The notes under the pieces were generated by a model. That model had not been told where the DNA came from. It was given only the letters and a program-made list of their open reading frames with translations, and ran no database searches. 64,000 nt of DNA from Limanda limanda (lineage: Eukaryota; Chordata; Actinopteri; Pleuronectiformes; Pleuronectidae), in assembly GCF_963576545.1 (NCBI RefSeq), contig NC_083646.1, positions 27,533,027 to 27,597,026 of the forward strand, written 5' to 3'. Numbering within the stretch: position 1 is the stretch's first letter; each line of letters opens with the position of its first letter. This document shows, one piece after another, positions 33,265 to 44,100 of this stretch. Both the position numbers and the translations under genes were made by a program.

Positions 33265-36200
33265 TTAGGAAACAGTGGACAGAGGGCCCAAAACAGCAAT
33301 TGCTTCAATCTCAACCAGTCCACCCTACAAAGAAAGACAGAGAGAAAAAACACAGCTTTGGGTTTAGTTAAATTCACAAGAATGAAAACCTAATGAAAAA
33401 AGCTTTAAATCCTTAAAAAACATAACATACTCTCGGGAGTGCAGCAGCCTGGTAGGCAGCTCTGGCTGGGTAGTTACTGCTGAAGACTAGGGAAAGCAGC
33501 ACAAAAAAAGACGAGGTTAAGTGACACATGATTCTTTCATGAACTAGCCAGTGTTGTCCCCCTCTGATGTAAATATCATCAGCAACCCGTATAATAAAAT
33601 GTTTATTTTGGCTCTTTCTCTTACAAACTGATATAAAACAAACCGTTTTGTAAAAGAAAAATTAGTTATCAGGGATTCTGTTCCATTGTCCATCAGTGTG
33701 TGCAAGCAAGCGCTCGTCGTATTACGTACGTATGATCAGATAAGGATACTATATAACAAAACTGTATACACCTAGAATGGCACTCAGTAGAGAACATACC
33801 TCCGCCGAGGCCCAGTCCCCTTAAATTCAATCAAGCTGCACTAAATTGCACACACTCATAGATATCAGATTTCTTAATATGCCCGATACATGCATTGTAT
33901 AAATTGCTAAAATATGTACCGTAAAGCGCTTTGAGTGGTCATCAAGACCAGAAAAGTGTTATATAAATACTAGGGCTGGGCAAGTTAACTCGTTTTAATC
34001 GAGTTAACTCAAGTGATGAGTTAACTCGATTAATAATTTTATCTCGCATTAACTCAGGTTTGATTATTTATTGTTTTATTGTGAAAGTCAGGCTTTTATT
34101 TTGTGAAAGTCTGTTGCTGACTGCTGCGGAACAGGAAAAAAGAAAATAATTGGCGGATAAACAACCATGGATAAGGGTACGGTGCTTTTACATGGCCATT
34201 TTCATTTTAAAGTTCTTCCAGACGGCGGAGTCGACAGAACGAAAGTAATTTGTAGCCACTGCCAAGGTGAATTTTCTTATCACCAGAGTACTTCCAGTCT
34301 AAAATATCACCTAAATGCAAAACACACAGTTGATATCAGCAAATCACTCAACGAAACAGTGAGTGGAGCGAGGCTGCGGCAGACTACGTTAGACGCAGGG
34401 AGGAGTATACATTTTTCATAACGAAGACGATAACATTAATGCCCTGGCAGTGGCATTGAGCTTTAATTTTGTATTTGCTTTGATAACATTGTTAAGTTGA
34501 GATTTACACTGAATATTTTATTTAACTGCTACTGTATTAAATGCTGATGTTAAAAGTGTTTGCACAACAAATGTTATGGCACTTTCGTCCATATGGCAGA
34601 ATATTGAAAATAAAATTGCGCTATACACTATTTTTTAATTCATTATTGGATTTTGCGTATACAAATGCGATTAATCGTGATTAATTAGGGAAATCATGCG
34701 ATTACAAATTTTAATCGTTGCCCAGCCCTAATAAATACAGACTAATAACCATCTGCATAATCTCTTCAGAAGTTCACAAATCAAAGTAAACACTAACAAA
34801 CTAAAAAGAGAAGAAAAAATCCTGGATCAACTCCATTAATGGGAATCCGCTTGAAAGGTGAACACGCTCTTGGTCCATACCCTACCCTTCAAATTTCAAT
34901 GGAATCAGTTCAGTAGTTTGTGTAATCCTGCTAACAGACAAACAAACAGCAATGAACACATAACCTCGTTTGTGGAGGGAATAATTGGGCAACTCGTATT
35001 CAAAATCAAAAACAACCACATTATGTGACATATGATGATCAAGAGATTTCTGGAAAATGTGTGTGCAATCAAATGATACTATTACTACATACAGTACGAG
35101 TCCAGCACACAGTTTGAATGTGTCACTGCATTTGTTTGATTGCATCTATTCAAAGGGCGTGTACAGTCAACACATAATGAGAATGCCTCTGATCCTTCTC
35201 TTCTCAGTTGTGCTGAACCTGTAGCAGAATTTAAAGCTTTGTCATTCTTACTGGTTTGAAACCTTTTGGTGACGTGTAAATCCACCATAGCTCCACCAAA
35301 CTTCCACCTCATAGGAGAAATTGAGAGTATCTTTAAGTTTTCAGTATGTACAAAGGCAGTGATCAGGGTCTGTGTCCAAAAAAAACTAGAGAAATGTCAC
35401 CTGCTCAGCAACAATAAGGTCCACCCAATTCTAGAGCATGCAGTGTATCTAGATTAGCCTGACACCCAGTGGCAAAGTCTAGACAGTACAGTCTAAGTGA
35501 CGAAGCTTTGCTTGTGGTGGAAATCATGATCATGGCGAGTTTAAGATTAGGAATAATGATCAGAGTCAAAACGACATGTAAGCAGTGAAAAACTAGCAAA
35601 GACAATATGCATAATATTAAATGAATCCACCACACTTACACTGCTTGTAAACATTGTTGACATTACTGAAGTCGTTCATGTCAGCGAGTAGCACTGTGGT
35701 TTTGACAACTGCAGGAAGCAAAGATTTGATGTTCAGTTAGAAGTGACAGACTTTCCTACGAAAGCTATTTTATAAGTCACTTAAAATATAAAACTCCTGA
35801 GATAAATAGTTTTTTCTCACCATTCTCATAACCGCAGCCAGCAGCTTTAAGGATTTCACCCATATTTTCAAGAGCCTGGGGGAAAAGTTGTTTTAGTATA
35901 GGTGCTTTGCTCTTCAGGCTTTTATTTTGTTGTGCTAATTTATAAAATAAGTACTAAGCAAATGGAAATTATATGTTCTGTAAAACAAGGTTCAAATCAC
36001 TGAGCTTTCCAATAATAAGTTCAAATTACATACTATGTGTAGTCATATTGCAACCACATTATTATCATCTTTACTGTGGGGGAAAACTAAATTTAGTAAT
36101 GTGCTATACAGTTTCCTGTTTGGTTTTGTGAAGGTTCACCTGTCTGGTCTGAGCCTGAACACAACCTTCCACCAACTGACAACTGGCAGGATCCATCCCC

Positions 36201-37507
36201 AGCTGTCCCGAGATGTACACTGTCCGATCTACCACCACTGCTTGGCTGGAACACACACACAAATTAGTATCCCCATTAGACTAAAACGCTGGTTTAAAGT
36301 ACTCTTGACATTACATAATGCCATTTGTAATAAGCAGACAGTAAATCCAGGACAGAGGACACCGTTTCGAATTTACCAAAGCTGGGGAACTGAGTTTGGG
36401 CAAGAGAAAGAAATTGAAATTTGTATCATAATTATTTAATTAAAAAAAAACACATTGCCAATCAGAAGCTATAACACCCCTCGCCAAGCGGAACGAGGTA
36501 AGGAAGCTGGTCCCATTCACTTTGCTGCGGGTAGTGCGGAAGGGAGTCGCTGTCACGTTAACGAGTCAGATGTGTGTCACGTGGCGATTTGTTTGTTCAT
36601 TGTATTTTAACGTTCGTGTTTGGTTTTAATGATTAAAATCTTTGTAACTTGTAACTGTCATTACAGTTTTACGGTGTCACTACGGCAAGCCAGATGTGAA
36701 AATAAAGAGCCGTGTAACATCAGTTCAAGAGACTCAGCGTTTGTATGGAGAAGCGGGGGGCCGTTACATAGTCTGCTGTTAATCTTAAAGGCACAGTGTG
36801 TAAAATTTAGTGAAATCTAGTGGAGAAGTTGCATGTTGCAGGCAGCTGAATACCACTCACCTCACCCTCCCCTTTTGCCGACATGACAATAGAAACTGTG
36901 GTAGTCTTCAGTTGTCATAAAAACTCAAAAGGTGTTAATTTTGTCCACTCTGCGCTATCATAAAAATCATGGCGGACTCCGTAGAGAGGACCCGCTACTG
37001 AGGTAAATATACATGATTTAAATATAAAGGGCCCATTCTACGGTCAAGAAAACAACAATTCATACAATTTACATGAAACACACTAGTGAAAACACCACTA
37101 GGATTATTTTATATTCAATTTCTGCCAGTAGATCCCTTTCACCTAAATCTTACACACTGGACCTTTTAATAGTTAAATATTTCAGCCTTTAAAATCCAGA
37201 CAGCTGCACTTTGATCCTAAAGGCTTATGTCATTGGGTGACCACTGCTCCACCTCCAGCAACATGTCAGCCTCTGAACGGAACAGCGAGTTAAACAATGT
37301 AACACAACTGTGTGATCATGCTGTCAAACCTGCAGGTTTGGTTAGGTTAAGTTTGGTCACCAGCGCTCTCTCTACATGTTACCACCTATCTGTGCCTTTA
37401 ACGTGCTTTGTTGACATGGCTGGGTCACACAGCTCCTCTCACCTGTACGGGCCGATAGCAGCAGGAGCTCTGGATGTGCTGATAATCCTCCTGATCAATG
37501 CAGCCAT
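33265..37507 (-). CDS. RIDA: RIDA, reactive intermediate imine deaminase A (HRSP12/UK114)
   Basis: Six minus-strand exons: 37507-37443, 36245-36140, 35875-35821, 35708-35640, 33486-33431 and 33324-33265, total 411 nt and 136 residues (human 137). The family enzyme hydrolyses reactive enamine/imine intermediates released by PLP-dependent dehydratases, preventing damage to other PLP enzymes; it acts as a homotrimer. Visible hallmarks: N-terminal MAALIRRIISTSRAPAAIGPY, then VYISGQLGMDP, then LADMNDFSNVNNVYKQFF, then YPARAAYQAAALP with the conserved substrate-binding arginine, then VEIEAIAV near the end. Every junction is consensus and in phase. Residues CQLVEGCVQAQTRQ differ from the human VSGG/EEAK stretch but keep the frame. 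The gene is divergent from POP1 and convergent with ERICH5. Confidence 0.95.
33971..34730 (+). mobile_element. hAT element with 8-bp target duplication
   Basis: Terminal inverted repeats TAGGGCTGGGCAA and TTGCCCAGCCCTA are flanked by perfect 8-bp duplications ATAAATAC (33963-33970 and 34731-34738). It carries one intact BED-type zinc-finger ORF but no catalytic domain in 760 bp, so it is non-autonomous. Confidence 0.9.
34167..34421 (+). CDS. BED-type zinc-finger protein fragment of a hAT element
   Basis: 84 codons from ATG 34167. It contains VICSHCQGEFSYHQSTSSLK then YHLNAKH, the C-x2-C...H-x4-H signature of a BED finger, which in full-length hAT transposases binds the element ends. The ORF stops shortly after the finger (TLDAGRSIHFS); dimerisation and catalytic regions are missing. 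It belongs to the mobile element, not to RIDA. Confidence 0.7.
   Translation: MDKGTVLLHGHFHFKVLPDGGVDRTKVICSHCQGEFSYHQSTSSLKYHLNAKHTVDISKSLNETVSGARLRQTTLDAGRSIHFS
34965..35605 (-). repeat. RIDA intron segment recurring inverted at 58455-59060
   Basis: Words such as TTGCTAGTTTTTCACTGCTT, CTTGACTTTGCCACTGGG-type, ATGACAAAGCTTTAAATTCTG-type and GTGTGCTGGAC occur in the same order in the downstream copy on the opposite strand. Each copy preserves a short ORF ending in GPYCC, with many substitutions between the two. Confidence 0.75.
36140..36245 (-). other. RIDA: RIDA exon 2 (core of the active-site fold)
   Basis: Encodes QAVVVDRTVYISGQLGMDPA onward; acceptor TGTGTTCCAG and donor GTGAAC are on the minus strand. 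Given separately because the surrounding introns are repeat-filled and it could be missed. Confidence 0.9.
36469..36774 (-). repeat. Possible solo LTR relic
   Basis: A block with terminal TATAACACCCCTCGCC and GGGGGGCCGTTACA, an internal AATAAAGAGCC signal and a GC content unlike the surroundings, as in a Gypsy-type solo LTR. No target duplication or internal genes are visible, so this is tentative and the strand is uncertain. Confidence 0.25.
36785..37169. mobile_element. MITE flanked by TTAA in RIDA intron 1
   Basis: The left end, TTAAAGGCACAGTGTGTAAA, is mirrored by TTACACACTGGACCTTTTAA at the right, with TTAA on both sides. No ORF. Confidence 0.75.
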
Positions 37508-38178
37508 TTCCCTGAAGATTATATCGAGCAGCAGACTGGGGCCAGCTGCACAACCACAGACAGTGTTGAACTGGGTGAAGTTGTGACGAGAGGAGGAGCT
37601 GAGAGGAGCACTGGAGGACGTAGGGGCGGATTTACCGTAAGTAATGTTAAAGACTCACAAATTACTTTTTCATTCTCTTCATTTTATCACCAGTGCAGGT
37701 ATACCGAAGTGTTTCACACTCAAATTGGACCAAAGTGTCTGGAGAAATGACACGATTAGGTTAGAAATTAAGTTTAAGTTTTTGTTCTTGAGATCGTTTA
37801 TGTCGTTGCGCCGATAAACTACAAACCCCATGAGCATCACATACCCGGAAGCAAACACGCGTCATCCAGCGTGTAGGAAATTCACATGGTAACATTCAAC
37901 AGAGAGGAGGCTCGTTTTCGGAATATACAGTCCTGTTCCTGAACATATAGGTGAACATATGTTATGTAGTTAACATGAGTGTCATTTGTTTGCACATGTT
38001 TTATTCTTGTGTTGTTCATTAAAGAAACGTTTCGCCTCTACGTGGAGTAACGTGACGTGGTGAGCTAGCCGCCATTAGCAGCAGGCATGGTGGCAACTCA
38101 TGCAGCCACTGACAGGCACTCTTTCGTTTGGCAAACAACACGTGTTTCTGTTGACGTCTCAAACGTGCTTTCCTCTAG
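37508..38178. promoter_or_regulatory. Divergent RIDA/POP1 promoter interval
   Basis: Only about 670 bp separates the RIDA ATG (minus strand) from the POP1 ATG (plus strand). It contains a GC-box-like GGGGCGGA near 37622, a CRE-like TGACGTGG at 38053-38060 and a YY1-like GCCGCCATT at 38068-38076. The last is typical of start regions of RNP and translation genes. No TATA box at a fitting place. An out-of-frame ATG at 38087 and the acceptor CTCTAG before 38179 suggest that POP1 has a spliced 5'UTR exon here. Confidence 0.6.
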
Positions 38179-38181
38179 GAA

Positions 38182-41100
38182 ATGTCCGCTGCTAAAGTGA
38201 AGATGCGGGCAAAGAAGCTGAGAGACCAGCCCGCCAGTGTGCAGTACCCGTCCTCTCCCCTGAATGTGGAGAGCAGCACACAGAACGGAGGAGATGCTCC
38301 GGTCACTGGTACGTTCTCTTTTCACTGTGTTTGTGGATATGTCCTTAGTGCAACTCATCCATCTCTCCACTAGAACCCGTGCTGCTGCATAGTCACCGTT
38401 TCACAGGGTCAGCAAAAGTCACCCGATCAGTGACTTTGGATGTGATTTCATGAGATGTTAAAGGTTCCTCAAGAATCTCAGCACCTATTGGTATTCAGGA
38501 CACACGATCAGCTCCAAGGTCACTTTCCATTACAAGACGTTAAAAAACTCTCTTTGCAGGAATCTCTGACTCCAGAGCTGCAGGATAACTATTATTATTA
38601 TTACTATCATTATTATTAAAAATAATACCTATTATGACCTAATTACTATATGAACTGTTGCCTCTATCATTAATAATCAATGGCATATTTACACTCTTAT
38701 TGTTTTAAGTATAACTAGTCAGAGCTGATACCTGATGCTTCACAAGTTTTCCTTTCCTCCAGGTGTGAAAATGCCCTCAAAGACAGGGCCAATGCCTAAT
38801 CTAGCATTGGACGCAAATTAATATTTGTTTGTACTGCCGCTTATATGGTAAAATAATCATCTTCCCAAAGGTGCAACTGGAGGAGATGACCCATCTGACG
38901 TGAAGTTACCCGTAGAGAGGCAGAAGAACCGTCACCAACGGGATGGGTGGGTCCGTGGACACCAGAAAGATGGAGCAGTCTACGCCAAGGACATGTCCAA
39001 GTACATCTCTGGTAAATCCAAAGAGGATTGCATAATACTGTCACTACCCAGTGGTTTTACACTGGTCTGCTGGTTATAGAGATCATCATTCATTATATTG
39101 CAGGCCACCAAATATGTTCTGCTTAATACTTTTATTTTTCGATTCATCACTTTCATGTGCTGCAGTTCTGTTCTTCTTCTGTTCATCTGAGAATTTAGAA
39201 AGTCCCAAAATGATAGACACAAATCATGAAATTGCTCATGAACTTTAAATCAATGTCAGTCAGATTAATGGTGTGTCAAATTTCCCTCTGCTACCCAGGT
39301 GGGGCTTTTGCGAGGGCCAGGGCAGCAGAGGTGAAAACCATGTTAAAAGCTGTCACCAGGACAACAGGCAGCTGCCATGTGTTTGGAGCCCTGCCTAAAC
39401 ACATGAGGAGACGGGCCATGGGCCACAACGTAAAGCGGCTCCCTCGCAGACTGAGAGATGTGGCCAACAGAATGGTAAATACATGTTTATGTGCAGCATC
39501 CTAATGTCTTACTTCACATTCAACGTGTCTTGTTTCATACACAAAGGCTGTTCTTCTCTGAGTACCTTCATGCTCAGTGACTTTTCTGTTTGGTTCCTCC
39601 TGTAGCATAAGAAGAGCCTCCAGGCTGGCTCAAAGAAGAAGAAGGAGCAGACAAAGAGCAAGAGCCGTAAGGCGCGCCGCCGGCACGGAAACCTGCTGCT
39701 TGAGTTCAACCGGCGTCAGAGGAAGAACATATGGCTGGAGACGCACATTTGGCACACCAAGCGATTCCACGTGGTTAAAAAGTGGGGCTACTGCCTCGGG
39801 GACAGACCCACGTACAAATGTTACCGCCCGTGCTACAGAGCCATGAGCACCCACTGTTTGCTGCAGGTGACCACACAGACATTCCTTGCTTCACATATTT
39901 AGGATTTTATTTAAAGGGCCCATATTGTGTAATGTACATTTTCTGGGCTTCTATATCTCCAATTACTTGAAGGGGGTCAGTAGAGACACTCATAGTATGA
40001 AAACAGTCACATCGCTGACCTTTTCTCTCAGTCCATTCTAAGAAATATGTGATCGAAACGTCTCGTCTCGTACTTCCTATCAGTCATTCGGGATCTCACT
40101 CTTCACTCAGCCCCACCCAGCCTGTACCAGTCCAGCATCCGAACCCACCACTCCTCCACACCGAACGCGACACCAAGCAGACGGTTTGCTGAGCTAGCAG
40201 CTTCTTAGCTACCACAGGCTAGCCACAACAAATAACACTGAAGAAACAGTGGAAAGTGGAGGGATGCAAGGAAGAAAATGTGTCCGTGCACTAGGGCTGC
40301 TCGATTATGGAAAAAATCATAATCACGATTATTTTGGACAAAAACGAAATCACGATTATTCAAACTATTATTAATATGTGCCCTTATTTTGTTTAATGAC
40401 TAACCGGAAGTACCAGTCACTTCCGGTTCCAGTAAACACCGATTACGGATGCGTGTCTTATTCCCCACGGAAACCATGCAGGATATCGGTGCCTGGTTAT
40501 TCATACCATTAATGATGGCAACATTCTCCATAAAAACACTTTGTAACTGAGAACTTTGAAATTTCCTCTCATTATTAAATATCCCCATCTGCCCCCCCAC
40601 TACAAGCACACAGATAGAGAGAGAAAAAGAGGGGTGAGGGGGGGCTATGAGGACCATCATAATTTACCCCCGAACCCGACCGACATTGAACGGGTTCCAT
40701 ACAACAACAAGGGGAGAATCGCGAGCTGACCCGCGCGGGTCCGGTGAGAACAGCCGGGCGGCTGCGCGCTGGAGAACGGACTGCTTGAGAGTGAGTGCTG
40801 GTCAGCGGGGCCGCGCTGAATGCTTTGGGGGAGGGACTGAATTGCGCATGCGCACTTCTTTAGAAAAAAATGCCAAATAATCGTTTCAACTCGATTATAG
40901 TAGTTTGGGGATCGTTTGACAATAAATAATCGTAATCACGATTATATTTCGATTAATTGAGCAGCCCTACCGTGCACATTCCTCCTAAGAACGTTAATGT
41001 TCGAGACCAGCGGTTACGCTTTATTTCTTCTGCCGCGCCTTGTCGGTGCTCTGAAACTCGATTTTGAAACTCCTAATTGGAACTCTGTTGGGAAACTCTG

Positions 41101-44100
41101 TACTGTAACTCGGGACGTTACTCATACATTGGCCCACTGTCCTGCTAAACTTGAACAAACATGAGGACGGTGTAACTTACCGTTCAGAAACATTCTGTTG
41201 TAACTGACTGTAAATATGTGAATGGTCTTCTATAGCTGTATCAAGTCAATGGAGGGGCTCAAGTGGCAGGCGAAAACAGCCTGTTCTGTCTGCAGCTCCA
41301 GAGAAGGGCAGAAGAGAGGACATGGAAATACACATTGCAGCATAAACCACTGATATATCATCTTAGGGGTACCAATACCTAAAATGTAATCCCAGAAAGG
41401 GATACAATTTGGGCCCTTTAAGGGAAATTCAATATCTCAAATAAACTCATCCTAAACCTTCTGGTTCTGTCCTCTCAGGACCTTTCATATCACTGCTGCA
41501 TAGAGCTTCAGGGAGAGGAAGACAAGCTACTGGCATGTCTGTCTCAACTGACCAGCAAGGAAGCTGGTAAGTATACTGCCCAATTGCTAATACATGGTAT
41601 TTTGTCTTTCTTCCCCTCAACACTTCAAAATTACTAGGACTCTTCCTCTTTGATTTAATTTGTTAGGCTGCACGTTTGATCACATTAACATCCTGATCTT
41701 GATTCAGACCCACATGCAATCTCATATCTAAATATAACCATTCTACTGCCTTTATTTAGGGAGTTTAGCTGCACTAAAAAACAAGCACTTCTACTTTCTT
41801 GCTTAACCAATGACAACATCTCCTCATGGGATTTAGAGTAGCACAAAACCAGCAGTGAAATAGATGTAGTGAGAGAAAAGCAGAAAAAAAAGTTTGTGTT
41901 AAGGACAAAAAGGAATCCACCAAAAAATTCTATTAGATCCAAGCGATGAGAGCTCTACTGAATAAAAAAAAAATTGCCTTGTTCAGAGCCGGTATTAACA
42001 TCCATCCTTAATGTGTCTTCTGTGTCCCGTTGTATATACAAATACTCATGTAGATAATTTGTGTTTTACCCAGCTTTATAATAGTCTTATTTATTTCTCT
42101 TATATTTGAGAGAAAATTATGATCTCAATACTAAGCAGGAAACTCTTGGTGGTGGTGTGTGTTTTCAGGTCCTACATTTGCCGCAGCACTGTGTATATCA
42201 GGGCGAAGACAGGGCAGTGTGGTGGTGTACAGAGCGGGACATTACCCCTCGCAGCCATTGGGCCCTGTTACCTTTCTCTGGAGACCCCGTACACACGGCT
42301 CAACTCACAGACAGCTGTGGATCTGGGCACATCCCTCTATTAAACAGGTAGGCAGGCTTTTTAAAGGTCTAAATAATTGCCGTTGACTCATGCATACGTT
42401 TATATAATGCAAATGACATGGATTTTTAGAAAATATTAGTTGGTGAAGAAACACGGTTCTTGAATTATGCTGTATACTTCCAGGACCTTCTTCCTGAATT
42501 ACAAGGGGTGTGCCAGTGTTGTGAGGCTGTCGTCCCTCCAGTTGTGCCTGTGGTTACACCTGCTGAGGTTGTTCCCAGCCTAGAACCAGAGCTTCAATCT
42601 GAAAAGACCCCTGAGGCCACACAGACCCTCAGGACCAAGAGAAAGCGGAACTGTAAGGATGCCAGTGAACCTCCTGCCAAAAAGATCCTGGGAGATGGAA
42701 CTAGATCTCCCACCACACCGGTCACATGGAGGTCCAGCTCAACTGGAATAGTCATAAAGTCAGTATTATTTACAGGTTTTATTCAGGTACAAACTGATTA
42801 CAACACATGGCTGTGATGAATAATGACTGTTTCATTTGCAGTGTTTGTATTTCAATTGTCAATTTCTTTCAGTGATCTCACAATGGAGATTGTACGCTAT
42901 CGCCTGATTGGACCACAGTCCCATTCTGTTCTCGCAGAAACTTTGGAAGCTGCTTCAGTCTGTGATGTAAGGATTTAGGTGTTTTCAATGTGAAAATCAG
43001 AAAACCCTCAGATATATATGTATTTCCAACCTAATAAGTGTGTTTTTCTTTATTCTTCTCTTAAGGAAATTAATAAATCCCAGCCATCCTCCCTTTGGTG
43101 GCCTGAGCACTGCAAAGATGAAAGCAAGATGAATCTGCATCAACAACAAGCTGACATCTTTCATATACTGAAAGGTTTATTATTATTTCTCAGTGTGAAT
43201 TAATTATTATTTTTGTATCTCTTTAGAATAAAATTGTAATATCCGACATGTATGTATATCTAACAGTAAATGTTTCAACTCACCCAGACATATTTTCAAC
43301 TGGAGAGCTCCCCTCAGGCACAGTGCTGGGTCTGACTGTAGATGACCCCCGGCTGACTTTACCCACAAAGAAGGTTAAAGCTTTGCCCTGTGTAAAGTCG
43401 ACACAAGGTAAAATCTGACCAACCAAACAGGCAGAGGTGTGGGCAGTTTCTTTACAGATGGAGATGATTCAAAGGGCATACAATTTACAGATTTTTTCCA
43501 AGACTTGAATCATTCTATAATTTTTCTATTATGCTCTGTTTCCTAATGTGGACTTGTATGTCATGCAGTGTGCAGATGGATGTTATATTCCCTTGCATAG
43601 ACTATATGCCAGAATAAAGCTGACCATTTAATATCACATGTATTTTTAAGCCAAGAATCCATCTGTTGTATCGTTTCCTGAGGTTGTTTCAGTGAGTGCA
43701 CATCTGGTTCTGAGCTCCGGGGGGCCTCTGCCTGGCCATGCAGATGTTCCAGGTTCGAATCCTGGCAGGACCCTGTACTCCAAATACACCCTCAGGGACT
43801 TTCAGCAGCCGATTCACTGGTTTTACCATCACAGTGATCTTGAAAGTGTTATGTCAGCGATGATACCATAGGCAGCATTGTCTGGTGCTATGCCATTGCT
43901 CACACACAGCCTTATTTATTATTTATTATTTATTTTATTTACAAACTGGTTGTTTGTAAAAGGGTTGATGCTTTTCGAGGGGAAGGGATTGACTAACTGG
44001 GCAACCATATGAAAGTATAAGGTACTGCTTTAAATTTGATATTCAAAAAGATCCGCATCTGCAGCCATGACAGCCAGGATACTTTATTGATCTGCTCACT

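Larger units (their letters stand above)
33890..34750 (+). repeat. SINE 3' half, interrupted by a hAT element
   Basis: CGTAAAGCGCTTTGAGTGGT and ATATAAATAC are the SINE 3' end; the tail resumes after the hAT insertion with ATAAATACAGACTAATAACC. Confidence 0.7.
33776..34985 (+). repeat. Outer interspersed element split by later insertions
   Basis: The 5' part (TACCTCCGCCGAGGCCCAGT, AATCAAGCTGCACTAAATTG) and the 3' part (GGATCAACTCCATTAATGGG, CAGTAGTTTGTGTAATCCTG, ACATAACCTCGTTTGTGGAG) belong to one common fish interspersed repeat. They are now separated by a SINE remnant and a hAT element. Confidence 0.6.
33487..35639 (-). other. RIDA intron 4 with nested repeats
   Basis: Almost entirely repeat: an outer interspersed element (33776-34985), a SINE tail inside it, a hAT element inside the SINE (33971-34730), and then a segment (34965-35605) that recurs inverted at 58455-59060. 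Confidence 0.75.

Noticed and set aside
43725..43775. tRNA gene
   Set aside because: Only the T-arm and B box are convincing; no full cloverleaf or A box, so more likely a SINE head.
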